64,000 bases of DNA from Allobosea sp. UNC402CLCol (GTDB lineage: Bacteria; Pseudomonadota; Alphaproteobacteria; Rhizobiales; Beijerinckiaceae). The notes beneath the pieces are model-generated. The model searched no databases. It saw only the letters and a program-made list of their open reading frames with translations, and had not been told where the DNA came from. Where the stretch lies: positions 744,001 through 808,000 of the forward strand of contig NZ_JQJJ01000009.1 of the NCBI RefSeq assembly GCF_000745475.1, written 5' to 3'. This document shows, piece by piece, positions 43,083-52,443 of the stretch (the first letter of the stretch is position 1; each line of letters starts with the position of its first letter). The translations under genes were made by a program, and so were the position numbers.

Positions 43083-44138
43083 ATGGCGAAGGCCTGGATT
43101 GTCTGGTCGCGGTGGTTCCTGCTGGCGGCGCTCGCCTTCGCCGGGTTGCTGCTCGCCTTCGTCGCGGTGCTCGACCCGTTCGGCATGCGCGTTCATGCCG
43201 GGCAGGCGGCCCGGCCGATCATGGATATCAACCAGCGCTACATGTACCCGCAGCTCGTGCGCTCGGGGGCCTTCGACGCGGCGGTCGTCGGCACCTCGAC
43301 CATGCGGCTGATCGACCCGCAGGCGCTGTCGCGCGATCTCGGCGCCCGTTTCGTCAATCTCGCCATGAACGCCGCCACGCCCTGGGAGCAGATGCAGGCC
43401 GCACGCCTGTTTCGCCAGCACACCGCCGCGCCGCGCTGGCTGATCTGGGGGCTCGACGCGAACTGGTGCGAGGCCGACGCGACCGATCCGTCGAAATGGC
43501 GCACGCCGCGGCCGGTGCCAGCCTGGTTCTCGCGCGAGGTGCGCTGGTTCGACTGGCTCAAGCTGATGAACCTGACCAATCTCGAGATTGCCGGCCGGCT
43601 GCTCGCCTATCGCTTCGGCCTGGCGACCGAGCGCCTGCGCGGCGACGGCTACGGGGTCTTCACCCCGCCGGAAGAAAGCTACGATCTCGCCCGCGCCCGC
43701 AGCCATATCTATCAGAACAACGGCGGCCGGCCCCTCGATCTGGCGCCCTTGCCGCGGATGCCGGTTCCGATCTCGGAGAGCATAGGCTGGCGCTTCCCGG
43801 CTCTCGATTGGCTGGAAGAGACGATCTCGGCCTACCCGAAATCGACCCGCCTGATGCTGGTCCTGCCGCCGTCGCATGTCGCGGCGTTCCCGCGCGAGAA
43901 CAGCGCGGAGGGGCAGCGTTACACCGCCTGCAAGACCGCCATTGCGGGGCTGGCCCGGCGTCACGGCGCGACCGTGGTGGACTATGCCCACATCTCCCCC
44001 GTGACGACGCAGGATATGAATTACTGGGACGCGCTCCATTTCCGTCTGCCGATCGCGCAGCGCGTCGAGGAGGAGCTCGCAGGTCTCGCGAAAGGCGGCC
44101 AGCCTCTGCCCGACGGTGCCGCCCGGGTCTCGCGATAG
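43083..44138 (+). CDS. Membrane-anchored SGNH-like protein
   Basis: A 351-residue protein with one N-terminal helix (about 8-30) and an extracytoplasmic domain. VVGTSTMRL has a serine (S72) in the position of the SGNH nucleophile block, and MNYWDALHFRLP carries the D-x-x-H pair (D316, H319) that completes the triad in SGNH/DltD/AlgX-type proteins. The G and N blocks are less clear. It may de-acetylate or acetylate a cell-envelope polysaccharide. It is divergent from a lytic transglycosylase, so a wall-related role is plausible. Family assignment by motif only. Confidence 0.65.
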   Translation: MAKAWIVWSRWFLLAALAFAGLLLAFVAVLDPFGMRVHAGQAARPIMDINQRYMYPQLVRSGAFDAAVVGTSTMRLIDPQALSRDLGARFVNLAMNAATPWEQMQAARLFRQHTAAPRWLIWGLDANWCEADATDPSKWRTPRPVPAWFSREVRWFDWLKLMNLTNLEIAGRLLAYRFGLATERLRGDGYGVFTPPEESYDLARARSHIYQNNGGRPLDLAPLPRMPVPISESIGWRFPALDWLEETISAYPKSTRLMLVLPPSHVAAFPRENSAEGQRYTACKTAIAGLARRHGATVVDYAHISPVTTQDMNYWDALHFRLPIAQRVEEELAGLAKGGQPLPDGAARVSR

Positions 44139-44174
44139 CGGTTCGGGGAAAACGCCGGTGGCTGAGACGCGCCC

Positions 44175-44822
44175 TTACAGCTGCTCGATCGACGACAGCG
44201 AGAAGTCGTCGCCGGCCGGATTCTCGCCGACCACGAGCGTCGTGTCGGTGGCGTAGTGATGGGGTGGAACCGGAAGGTTGTACGGTGCGGGAACGCCCCG
44301 AAACACCCGGCCTGCCAGATCGTATTTCGAGCCGTGGCAAGGGCAGAAATAGCCTCCCGGCCAGGAAGCTTCCATGGTGGGATCGCCCAGATCGGGCTTG
44401 GGGAGCGGTATGCAGCCCAGATGCGTGCAGATGGCGATCAGAACCATGAATTCGGGCTTGCTCGACCGGCACCAGTTCCTGGCATAGCCCGGCTGCTGGT
44501 TGACCGCGGAGTCGGGGTCGCCGAGCCGGGCGAGCAGGCCCGGATTCTTCAGCTCGGCGAGAGCCTGCTCGGTCCGACGCAGGACGAAAATCGGCTTTCC
44601 TTGCCAGAAGAACGAGATCTGCTGACCCGGCTGGATCTGCGAAAGGTCGATGGAAACCGGCACTCCCGCTGCCCTCACATCGGCGGAGGGTTCCAGCGAG
44701 GTGATGATGGGCCAGGATGCCGCGGTCGCGCCGACGACGCCGAAGGCGGCCGTGGCCAGGAACAGAAACTCCCGCCGGGTGGACTGCTCCCCATGGAATC
44801 CGAGTTCGGCTTGCTCGGGCAT
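44175..44822 (-). CDS. petA: Ubiquinol-cytochrome c reductase iron-sulfur (Rieske) subunit, isolated copy
   Basis: A 215-residue Rieske protein. The Tat-type anchor STRREFLFLATAAFGVVG (residues 14-31) is followed by the 2Fe-2S domain with C132/H134/C137 (ICTHLGC) and C160/C162/H163 (FCPCHGS), the complete ligand and disulfide set. In bacteria petA normally leads a petABC operon. Here cytochrome b and c1 genes are absent on both sides: a convergent SGNH-like gene lies downstream and tRNA-Val upstream. It is an orphan or second copy. Confidence 0.9.
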   Translation of the reverse strand: MPEQAELGFHGEQSTRREFLFLATAAFGVVGATAASWPIITSLEPSADVRAAGVPVSIDLSQIQPGQQISFFWQGKPIFVLRRTEQALAELKNPGLLARLGDPDSAVNQQPGYARNWCRSSKPEFMVLIAICTHLGCIPLPKPDLGDPTMEASWPGGYFCPCHGSKYDLAGRVFRGVPAPYNLPVPPHHYATDTTLVVGENPAGDDFSLSSIEQL

Positions 44823-45056
44823 CGGCGCCTCCGATCGAACGGAGCGGCGTCGCGAGATTGCTGAAAACCCGGCGGCGCGATCCTTGATTCGAGGTGGTGC
44901 GGCACAGGCGGAAAACAAGGGAGCCGGGGGCGTTCCCGGTTCAATCCAGGCTGCCGGCTCCGGAGACATCCAGCCTCTCGCCAAGCGCGATGACGCGCGC
45001 CCGCGCGGCGTCCTGCAGGGCAGTACGCAATCGAGGCGGAGACATCCGGGAAGAAA

Positions 45057-45131
45057 TGGTGGGCGATACAGGGATCGAACCTGTGACCCCTCCCGTGTGA
45101 AGGGAGTGCTCTACCGCTGAGCTAATCGCCC
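45057..45131 (-). tRNA. tRNA-Val (anticodon CAC)
   Basis: On the minus strand a full cloverleaf folds: acceptor GGGCGAT / ATCGCCC, D arm GCTC-AGCGGTAGA-GAGC, anticodon stem CTCCC / GGGAG around loop TTCACAC (anticodon CAC, reading GUG), T arm ACAGG-TTCGATC-CCTGT. Discriminator A and an encoded CCA (45057-45059 on the plus strand as TGG) complete it. No integrase or duplicated 3' end is visible beside it. Confidence 0.95.
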
Positions 45132-45184
45132 GGACGGGCCTCTCCTAGTCGGCGCGCCCGGTGCCGTCAAGGACGGTTCTGCGC

Positions 45185-45874
45185 TCAGGACGCGATCGCC
45201 ACCGGATCGAGGGCGCGCGCGACGGCGGCGGGAAGCTCGTCGAAATGCTGGATGATGAAATCCGGCTCCAGCGTCTCGATCGGCACGTCGGTATAGCCGA
45301 AGGGCACGCAGATCGAGGGGATGCCGGCAGCGCGGGCGGTTGCGATGTCGGTGCGCGAATCGCCGATCATCACGGCGCGCTTCGGATCGCCCTTCGCCGC
45401 CTCGATCGTCAGGGTGAGATGGCGCGGATCGGGCTTGAAGAAGGGGAAGGTGTCGCGCCCCGCCACCGAGGCGAAGCGCGCGGCGATGCCGAAATGGTCG
45501 AGGATCAGCCGCGTGTGCAGGATCGGCTTGTTGGTGCAGACGGCGAGCGCATAGCCTTCGCCGGTCAAGGCGTCCATCGCGCCGAGCACGCCGTCGAAGA
45601 GATGGCTGCTGGAGGCGACGTCCTGCGCGTAGATCGTCAGGAAGTCCTGGAAGAGGCGCTCCAGCGTCTCCGCGTCGAGCGGGCGACCCGAGACCTTGAA
45701 GCCGCGCTCGATCAGCGCGCGGGCGCCGGCGCCGACCAGTTCGCGGGCCCGCTCGTAGGGCAGGGTCGGCAGGCCTTCCTGCGTGAGAATGACGTTGAGC
45801 GTGCGCATGATGTCGGGCGCCGTCTCGGCCAGGGTGCCGTCGAGATCGAAGACGACGATGGGGGCGAGGCTCAT
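45185..45874 (-). CDS. gph: Phosphoglycolate phosphatase (HAD family)
   Basis: A 229-residue HAD hydrolase: motif I VVFDLDGTLAET (nucleophile D10, acid D12), motif II VCTNKP, motif III lysine in FFKPDPRHL, and motif IV MIGDSRTDIATARAAG. The cap domain and length fit Gph, which dephosphorylates 2-phosphoglycolate from DNA repair or photorespiration-like reactions. The ATG at 45874 is chosen because it places motif I at the N-terminus. Confidence 0.88.
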   Translation of the reverse strand: MSLAPIVVFDLDGTLAETAPDIMRTLNVILTQEGLPTLPYERARELVGAGARALIERGFKVSGRPLDAETLERLFQDFLTIYAQDVASSSHLFDGVLGAMDALTGEGYALAVCTNKPILHTRLILDHFGIAARFASVAGRDTFPFFKPDPRHLTLTIEAAKGDPKRAVMIGDSRTDIATARAAGIPSICVPFGYTDVPIETLEPDFIIQHFDELPAAVARALDPVAIAS

Positions 45875-46051
45875 GGTCGCGTTTTCCCTCAGGCCGACTG
45901 ATCCGGCCGCATGGCGATCGCTTAAAGGTTTTTCGCTCCGGCTTGGCAAGCGCGTCGGGCGCAACCCGGCCAGACGCCACCTCAAATCCGCCCGGCAAGA
46001 TGCTATCCTGCGCTCGATTCGCCGCAGGTCGGCGCGGCAGGGAACCTTGTG

Positions 46052-46441
46052 ATGTCGAAGATGGTCGAGAAGCTGCCGCTGCGCGGCGCGCGCGCCCTGC
46101 GCTGGTCCTTCCTGTCGCTTGTCGTCGCCGGCCCCGCTTTCGCCGGCAATTTCGAGTTCGCGCCGGCGCCACAGAACGATCTCAACCGCGTCTACCGGAT
46201 CGAGAGGGCGACAGGGGAGGTCGGCGCCTGCCAGTTCCAGCTCAAGGAAGGCGGTGTCGGCATCACCATCTGCTTCCCGGCCGGCGAGGGGGCGGGGCCG
46301 CAGACGCCGGGCGAATACGGGCTGATGCCCTCCCGGCACGAGAAGGAGGGCGGCATCTTCCGCGTCAACCTGCGCACCGGCGAGATGAGCATCTGCTACG
46401 TCTTCGACGACAAGACGGTGTGCACGCCCCAGGCGAAATAG
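46052..46441 (+). CDS. Small secreted protein of unknown function
   Basis: A 129-residue protein with an internal signal-like helix (about 14-32, ending AFAG) and a small beta-rich domain with three regularly spaced cysteines in GACQFQL, TICFPAG and SICYVFD, plus one in TVCTPQ. The pattern VYRIERATGEVGACQ and FRVNLRTGEMSICYV is an internal duplication of one motif (arginine-x-TGE-hydrophobic-C). No function known; similar small proteins are common in Hyphomicrobiales. A GTG one codon earlier is possible. Confidence 0.72.
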   Translation: MSKMVEKLPLRGARALRWSFLSLVVAGPAFAGNFEFAPAPQNDLNRVYRIERATGEVGACQFQLKEGGVGITICFPAGEGAGPQTPGEYGLMPSRHEKEGGIFRVNLRTGEMSICYVFDDKTVCTPQAK

Positions 46442-46582
46442 CGCAGTGGCGGGCCGCAAGGCTGGACTTTAAAGGGCTGGACTCTCGCGCTCCGGCGCGG
46501 CAGGAGGGCGCCGTCATCCGTTGCGGATGGGTCTGACCTTCTCAAATCAACCACTCGCTCAAACCGACGCCCGGGCAGGACG

Positions 46583-47284
46583 ATGAACGCCGACGAATTG
46601 AAGAAGCAGGCCGCCGCCCGCGCGCTCGATCTGGTGCGGCCCGGCATGCGGCTGGGGCTCGGGACGGGCTCGACCGCCAAGCATTTCGTCGACCTGCTGG
46701 GCCGGCGCGTGGCCGAGGGGCTCGAAATCATCTGCGTCGCGACCTCGGAGGCGACGCAGGCCCAGGCCCTCTCCCTGAACATCCCGATGTCGACCCTCGA
46801 CGAGACGCCCGAACTCGACCTGACGGTCGACGGCGCCGACGAGGTCGATCCGCAACTGCGCCTGATCAAGGGCGGCGGCGCGGCATTGCTGCGCGAGAAG
46901 ATCGTCGCGGCGGCTTCAGCGCGGATGATCGTCATCGCCGATGACGGCAAGCTCGTGCCGCGGCTCGGCCGCTTTCCCCTGCCGATCGAGGTCGTGCCCT
47001 TCGGGCTGGAGGCGACGCGGCGGGCGGTCGCGATCGCGATCACGGCGTCCGGCGCGGCCGGAGAACTGAAGCTGCGCCTGCGCCCGGATGGAAGCACGCT
47101 CCTGACCGATGGCGGTCATTTCATCCTCGACGCTCATCTCGGCGCCATCGATCAGCCGGAATTATTGGCTCAGGCTCTCAACACGGTTCCGGGCGTGGTC
47201 GAGCACGGCCTGTTTATCGGCCTCGCGACGGGGGCCATCCTGGCTGGCGCTGAGGGGCTGAAGCTGCTCGGCCGGATCGAGTGA
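46583..47284 (+). CDS. rpiA: Ribose-5-phosphate isomerase A
   Basis: A 233-residue enzyme interconverting ribose 5-phosphate and ribulose 5-phosphate in the pentose phosphate pathway. Motifs: [16 protein letters not shown] for phosphate binding, [14 protein letters not shown] with the catalytic aspartates, and [16 protein letters not shown] with the general-base glutamate region. Length is typical. It stands alone, followed by a DUF2059 gene. Confidence 0.95.
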   Translation: MNADELKKQAAARALDLVRPGMRLGLGTGSTAKHFVDLLGRRVAEGLEIICVATSEATQAQALSLNIPMSTLDETPELDLTVDGADEVDPQLRLIKGGGAALLREKIVAAASARMIVIADDGKLVPRLGRFPLPIEVVPFGLEATRRAVAIAITASGAAGELKLRLRPDGSTLLTDGGHFILDAHLGAIDQPELLAQALNTVPGVVEHGLFIGLATGAILAGAEGLKLLGRIE

Positions 47285-47396
47285 TTCCATTCCGGCGCGA
47301 TCCACGCTAAGGAACGCGCGAACGAGATCGGGCCGCGGGTCCGGAGGCGCAGCCGGGCTCCGGTCGGCTCCTCAACGACGAAGGGGTTTTGAACGT

Positions 47397-47894
47397 ATGA
47401 TCCGCCACTCTCTCGCCAGCGCGCTTCTGGGCCTGGCGCTCATCTGCGCCGCTCCCGCCTTCGCCCAGGCGCCGGCATTGGCGCCGAGCCATCTGCAGGC
47501 GGCCCGCGAGGTCATGACTCTGACCGGCGTCACGCAGAATATCGACAATATCTACCGCGAGTTCGAGGAGAGCGCGAAGCAGCTCATCGCGACGAGGCCG
47601 GAAGCGAAGAAGGACATGGAAGCCGTCGTCGCCGAGCTGAAGCCGGAGGCCGACAGGCGCGCCGAGGAGATGACGAAGACCGCCGCCGCGATCTTCGCCA
47701 GCAAGATGACCGAGGCCGATCTCAAGGCGGTTTCGGCCTTCTTCAACTCGGATGTCGGCAAGCGCTACACCAGCCTGCGCTCCGAGGCGATGCAGGCGCT
47801 TTTCAAGGAGCTCGAGCCCTGGAGCGTCCAGACCAGCAACTACCTGTTCGACCGCTTCTCGCAGGAGATGCGCAAGCGCGGTCATACGCTCTGA
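47397..47894 (+). CDS. DUF2059 domain secreted protein
   Basis: A 165-residue protein with signal peptide (1-23, AFAQ) and a helical DUF2059 domain, recognised by ASKMTEADLKAVSAFFNSDVGKRY, the hallmark F-x-x-x-x-G-x-x-x segment. DUF2059 proteins are periplasmic and of unknown function. A strong terminator follows. Confidence 0.87.
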   Translation: MIRHSLASALLGLALICAAPAFAQAPALAPSHLQAAREVMTLTGVTQNIDNIYREFEESAKQLIATRPEAKKDMEAVVAELKPEADRRAEEMTKTAAAIFASKMTEADLKAVSAFFNSDVGKRYTSLRSEAMQALFKELEPWSVQTSNYLFDRFSQEMRKRGHTL

Positions 47895-47934
47895 CGCAGC
47901 CGTGCGGTGCGGCTCCGCACTGCAAGGAATTCGG

Positions 47935-47966
47935 AAAGGCCGGTGGATTATCCGCCGGCCTTTTTT
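47935..47966 (+). terminator. Rho-independent terminator after the DUF2059 gene
   Basis: GGCCGGTGGAT / ATCCGCCGGCC hairpin (one G-T pair) closely followed by TTTTTT, 40 bases after the stop. Confidence 0.9.
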
Positions 47967-48054
47967 CTTCGATGGCGGAGGGTTTATGTCCCTGCATGAC
48001 TGCGAAGCGCAGCGTGTTTGACCGCCCTTCCTCCCTGCGATGGAAAGCCCCGGC

Positions 48055-49098
48055 ATGACCCGCCAGACCGTTCTCGTGACAGGCGGCTCCGGCTTTCTCG
48101 CCGGCCATTGCATCCTCGCTCTGCTGAAGGCCAGCTACGATGTCCGCACGACCTTGCGCTCGCCGGCGCGCGAGGCCGGCCTGCGGGCCGCCCTGGCCGC
48201 TGCGGGAGCCGAGCTCGACGGGCGGCTTCAGGTCGCGATTGCCGATCTGACGGCCGATGCGGGCTGGGACGCGGCCGCCGCGGGCTGCTCCCATGTGCTG
48301 CATGTCGCTTCGCCGCTTCTGACGGCGGCGCCGCGCGACGAGGACGAGCTGATCCGGCCGGCCCGCGAAGGCAGCTTGCGCGTGCTGCGCGCCGCGCATC
48401 GCGCCGGCTCCCGGCGCGTGGTCCTGACCTCGTCCTTCGCCGCGATCGGCTATGGGCGCCCGCTCGACCGCCCCTATGACGAGCGCGACTGGACCGATCC
48501 CGCCGCACCGGGGCTCGCCGCCTATCCGAAATCGAAGACGCTGGCCGAGAAGGCCGCCTGGGATTTCGTCGATGGCGAGGGGCAGGGGCTGGAGCTCGCC
48601 GTCGTCAATCCGGTCGGCATCTTCGGCCCGCTGCTCGGGCCGGATCTCTCGGCCTCGATCGTGCTGATCCGGACCATGCTCGAGGGCAAGCTCCGCGCGG
48701 TGCCGCAGCTCATGTTCGGCGTGGTCGATGTGCGCGATGTCGCCGAGCTGCATCTGCGCGCGATGACCGACCCTGCCGCCGCCGGCGAGCGCTTCCTGGC
48801 CACGGCCGGCGACTTCATGACGATGCGGGCCATCGCGGAGGCGCTGAAGGCGGGGCTCGGCCAGCGCGCAGACCGCGTCTCGACCGTCGTGCTGCCGAAC
48901 TGGCTGGTGCGTTTCGTCGCCCGCTTCAGCGCGACGGCCCGTCAGGCTGCGACGCCCGAGCTCGGACGGAAGAAGACCGCGACGAGTGCCAAGGCGATCG
49001 CCATGCTCGGCTGGCAGCCGCGACCGGCGGCGGAAGCGCTGGTCGCGACCGGGGAGAGCCTGTTCAGGCTCGGCCTGGTCAGTCCTCCGAGGCCTTGA
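48055..49098 (+). CDS. NAD-dependent epimerase/dihydroflavonol-4-reductase-like SDR
   Basis: A 347-residue extended short-chain dehydrogenase: [19 protein letters not shown] for the dinucleotide (T-G-x-x-G-x-x-G), HVASPL, catalytic serine in [12 protein letters not shown] and Y-x-x-x-K in [15 protein letters not shown]. The sequence is of the DFR/cinnamyl-alcohol class that reduces aldehydes or ketones. GGAAAG eight bases before the ATG at 48055 supports that start over 48040. Its last 20 bases overlap the convergent tctA gene. Confidence 0.85.
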   Translation: MTRQTVLVTGGSGFLAGHCILALLKASYDVRTTLRSPAREAGLRAALAAAGAELDGRLQVAIADLTADAGWDAAAAGCSHVLHVASPLLTAAPRDEDELIRPAREGSLRVLRAAHRAGSRRVVLTSSFAAIGYGRPLDRPYDERDWTDPAAPGLAAYPKSKTLAEKAAWDFVDGEGQGLELAVVNPVGIFGPLLGPDLSASIVLIRTMLEGKLRAVPQLMFGVVDVRDVAELHLRAMTDPAAAGERFLATAGDFMTMRAIAEALKAGLGQRADRVSTVVLPNWLVRFVARFSATARQAATPELGRKKTATSAKAIAMLGWQPRPAAEALVATGESLFRLGLVSPPRP

Positions 49099-50578
49099 AC
49101 CGGTTCAGCCCCTTCATCGCGAAGGGTGCGATCAGGGCCAGTGCGGCGATGCCGAGCAGCGTCGCCGAGATCGGGTTCTCCAGCAGGATCATCGGGTCGC
49201 CGAGGCTGATCTGCAGGGCGCGTCGCAATTGCTGCTCCGCCATCGGCCCGAGGATGAGCCCGACCACCATCGGCGCGACCGGATAGTCGTAGCGGCGCAT
49301 CAGATAGCCGATGAAGCCGAAGATGAAGAGCATGGCGAGCTCGACCGGCGAGCCGTTGACCGCGAGCGTGCCCATCGTCGCGAAGACGACGATGCCGGCA
49401 TAGAGCCAGGGCTGCGGGATCGCCAGCAGCCTGACCCAGAGCCCGATCAGGGGCAGGTTCAGGATCACCAGCATGACGTTGGCGATGAACAGCGAGGCGA
49501 TCAGGCCCCAGACCAGGTCCGGCTTCTCGGCGAAGAGCAGCGGGCCGGGATTGAGCCCGTATTGCTGGAACCCTGCCAGCATGATCGCGGCGGTCGCCGA
49601 GGTCGGCAGGCCGAGCGTCAGCAGCGGCACCAGCGTGCCGGCGGCGGAGGCGTTGTTGGCGGCTTCCGGCCCCGCGACGCCCTCGATCGCGCCCTTGCCG
49701 AACTCGTCGGGATATTTGCAGAGCCGCTTCTCGGTCGAATAGCTGAGGAAGGTCGGGACCTCCGCGCCGCCGGCGGGCAGCGCGCCGATCGGGAAGCCGA
49801 AGGCGGTGCCGCGCAGCCACGGCGCCCAGGAGCGCTTCCAGTCCTCCTTGGTCATCCAGAGCGAGCCCTTGATCGGGATGATCTCCTCCGGCGCGTGGGA
49901 GCGCTTGGAGGCGACGTAGAAAGCCTCGCCCACCGCAAACAGGCCAACGGCCAGCGTCGTCACCTCGACGCCGTTGAGCAGCTCCGGCACGCCGAAGGTC
50001 AGGCGGGCCTGCCCGGTCAGCTTGTCGATGCCGATGAGGCCGAGCGCGATGCCGATGAACAGGCTCGTCAGCCCGCGCAGCGGCGAGTCGCCGAAGGTCG
50101 CCGACACCGTGACGAAGGCGACGATCATCAGCGCGAAATAGTCCCAGGGGCCGAATTTCACCGCGACCTCGACCAGCCACGGCGCCAGGAAGGCGAGGCC
50201 GATTGTCGCGATCAGGCCGGCGACGAAGGAGCCGATGGCGGACGTCGCCAGCGCCGGGCCGCCGCGCCCCGCCTTGGCCATCTTCGAGCCTTCGAGCGCG
50301 GTTGCCAGCGAGGCGCTCTCGCCCGGCGCATTGAGCAGGATCGCGGTGGTCGAGCCGCCATACATGCCGCCGTAATAGATGCCGGCGAACATGATGAGCG
50401 AGCCGGCGGGGTCAAGTTTGAAGGTGACCGGCAGCAGGAGCGCGACCGTCAGCGCCGGGCCGATGCCGGGCAGCACGCCGACCGCGGTGCCGAGAAAGAC
50501 GCCGATCAGGCAGAACAGCAGCTTCGAGGGTTCGAGCGCGACCGTGAAGCCGTGGAGAAGCGAAAGCAGCGTTTCCAT
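49079..50578 (-). CDS. tctA: Tripartite tricarboxylate transporter large permease TctA
   Basis: A 499-residue membrane protein with about twelve helices and TctA hallmarks: [43 protein letters not shown] and [11 protein letters not shown] near the N-terminus, and the internal repeat [14 protein letters not shown]. It is the transport channel for a carboxylate delivered by the TctC binding protein (51234-52199) together with TctB. Gene order on the minus strand is tctC, tctB, tctA. Confidence 0.93.
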   Translation of the reverse strand: METLLSLLHGFTVALEPSKLLFCLIGVFLGTAVGVLPGIGPALTVALLLPVTFKLDPAGSLIMFAGIYYGGMYGGSTTAILLNAPGESASLATALEGSKMAKAGRGGPALATSAIGSFVAGLIATIGLAFLAPWLVEVAVKFGPWDYFALMIVAFVTVSATFGDSPLRGLTSLFIGIALGLIGIDKLTGQARLTFGVPELLNGVEVTTLAVGLFAVGEAFYVASKRSHAPEEIIPIKGSLWMTKEDWKRSWAPWLRGTAFGFPIGALPAGGAEVPTFLSYSTEKRLCKYPDEFGKGAIEGVAGPEAANNASAAGTLVPLLTLGLPTSATAAIMLAGFQQYGLNPGPLLFAEKPDLVWGLIASLFIANVMLVILNLPLIGLWVRLLAIPQPWLYAGIVVFATMGTLAVNGSPVELAMLFIFGFIGYLMRRYDYPVAPMVVGLILGPMAEQQLRRALQISLGDPMILLENPISATLLGIAALALIAPFAMKGLNRFKASED

Positions 50579-50593
50579 CGTATCCGGCCCGCC

Positions 50594-51073
50594 TCAGAGG
50601 AAGAGTTGTTCGAGCGGTCCCGCCGGCAAAATCAGCGTCAGGACCTTGGCGAAGACGAGGAAGATCGCGAGGCCGAGCACGAAGCCGATCGCGGCATCGA
50701 CGGCAAGCGCCCGCCGCCCCATGCCGCGCGCCGTGCAGGCGAAGACGACCGCGATGGCGATGACGAAGCCGCCGCCGAGCCCGATGCAGGCGATCAGGAA
50801 GATGAGCCCGCCCGCGATCCAGAGCAGGGCCGTACCGTCGGCAGCATCGGGCTTCGGCAGCCCTTCGCGGAAGGCGACGACGAAATGCGCCAGCCCGAGA
50901 ATGGTCAATCCGGCAGCCACGACATAGGGCATGGCGGTGGGGCCGACGCCGTAATTCGACGTGATGGTCTGCTGCGAGGCGTCATAGCCGATCAGGGCGG
51001 CGACGATCAGCAGCAGCACGCCCACGATCAGGGCCGGTTTGTCGGCGCCTTGCGTGCGGGTCTCGTTCGTCAT
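50594..51073 (-). CDS. tctB: Tripartite tricarboxylate transporter small permease TctB
   Basis: A 159-residue protein with four helices and the TctB segment VGPTAMPYVVAAGLTILGLAHF. The second half holds WIAGGLIFLIACIGLGGGFV. ATG 51073 starts the family N-terminus, and tctA follows after 15 bases. Confidence 0.88.
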   Translation of the reverse strand: MTNETRTQGADKPALIVGVLLLIVAALIGYDASQQTITSNYGVGPTAMPYVVAAGLTILGLAHFVVAFREGLPKPDAADGTALLWIAGGLIFLIACIGLGGGFVIAIAVVFACTARGMGRRALAVDAAIGFVLGLAIFLVFAKVLTLILPAGPLEQLFL

Positions 51074-51233
51074 GGCGTTCCCCTGGTGGAGGCTGGCGCC
51101 TTCGCGCATTGTTGGGCGAAGCGGCTCCGGTTCGCGCGGCGACAAGGCGACGGGAGAAGAGTTGGAGGCGCTTCTGGCGTTGAGAAAGGGGCCGGTTGCC
51201 CGGCCCCCCGAGATATCGACGGTGCCGGTCGGT

Positions 51234-52199
51234 TTACTTCACCAGCCCGACTTCGGTCATCACCTTGGAGACGCGCTCGATCTCGCCCTTCAGGAAGCTG
51301 TCGAAGGCGGCGCCGGCCAGGAAGGAATCGTCCCAGCCTCGGGCCTTGAGGATCTCCTGCCACTCCTTCGACTTGACCATCTTCTCGACCGTGTCGGTCA
51401 GAGCCTTGGTCTGCTCGGCCGAGAGGCCGGGAGGAGCGACGACGGAGCGCCAGTTCAGCAGCTCGAGCTCGATGCCCTGTTCCTTGAGGGTCGGGGCGTC
51501 CGGCGCGTTTTCGAGGCGCTTGCCCGAGGAGACCGCGAGCACGCGCAGCTTGCCGGCCTTGATCTGGCCCTCGAACTCGCCATAGCCGGAGACGCCGGCG
51601 GTGACGCGCCCGCCGAGCATGGCAGCCAGGGCCTCGCCGCCGCCCGAGAATGGGATGTAGTTGATCTTCTTGGCGTCCGCTCCGACCGCCTGCGCGAACA
51701 GCGCGGCGAGGATGTGGTCGGTGCCGCCGGCCGAGCCGCCGGCCCAGGTCACCTTGGCCGGGTCGGCCTTCAGGCGCTCGGCCAGGTCCTTGGCGCTCTT
51801 GAGCGGCGACTCCGTCGGCACGACGATGACCTCGGCCTCGGCGGTGAGGCGGGCGATCGGCGTCACCTGCGTCAGGTTGACCGGCGACTTGTTGAGCAGG
51901 ATCGCGCCGACCATGACGAAGCCGTTGACCATCAGCTGATGGCCGTCGCCCTTCGCGCCGATGAGCTGGGAGAGGCCGATGGTGCCGCCGGCGCCGGTGA
52001 CGTTGTTGACCTGCACGCTCTTGACGATCCCGGCCGCGGTCAGCGCCTGCTGCATCGAGCGCGCGGTGCCGTCCCAGCCGCCGCCGGGAGCTGCCGGAGC
52101 CATGATCTTGAGCTCGCTCACCTGGGCGAAGGCTGCCGTCGAGAGCGCCGCGAGGGCCACGGCCGCAAGGGCGCCGCGCTTGAGGACCGATGTCAGCAT
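51234..52199 (-). CDS. tctC: Tripartite tricarboxylate transporter substrate-binding protein TctC
   Basis: A 321-residue Bug-family periplasmic binding protein: signal peptide (1-25, AFAQ), [18 protein letters not shown] for ligand carboxylate contact, [22 protein letters not shown], and [20 protein letters not shown]. Of the citrate/TctC type with the WD in GGWD. First gene of the operon, 160 bases before tctB. The ligand is probably a di- or tricarboxylate. Confidence 0.92.
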   Translation of the reverse strand: MLTSVLKRGALAAVALAALSTAAFAQVSELKIMAPAAPGGGWDGTARSMQQALTAAGIVKSVQVNNVTGAGGTIGLSQLIGAKGDGHQLMVNGFVMVGAILLNKSPVNLTQVTPIARLTAEAEVIVVPTESPLKSAKDLAERLKADPAKVTWAGGSAGGTDHILAALFAQAVGADAKKINYIPFSGGGEALAAMLGGRVTAGVSGYGEFEGQIKAGKLRVLAVSSGKRLENAPDAPTLKEQGIELELLNWRSVVAPPGLSAEQTKALTDTVEKMVKSKEWQEILKARGWDDSFLAGAAFDSFLKGEIERVSKVMTEVGLVK

Positions 52200-52443
52200 G
52201 GATTTCCTCCGCTGTGCGGCTTTGCCGCGAGTTTTTTAGGGTTGCCTTTGCCCTGTGGCACCATGCCGCTCCAGGCGTCAATTGCGCCTGATTACATAAT
52301 CGGATGACATGATTTCGGGTCGAACCGGCAGGTTTTCCGAAGTTCTACGTCTTTCGTCGCAGGCGCCGTGTCAGCGGAAGGCAAAGGCGGGGCTTGCAAC
52401 CACGCCTCTGGCGAAGATCGGCCCGATCGCGTAATCGCAGCCC

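Noticed and set aside
45057-45131. tRNA-Val as an integration site for a mobile element
   Set aside because: No integrase gene and no repeated tRNA 3' end in the flanking sequence.
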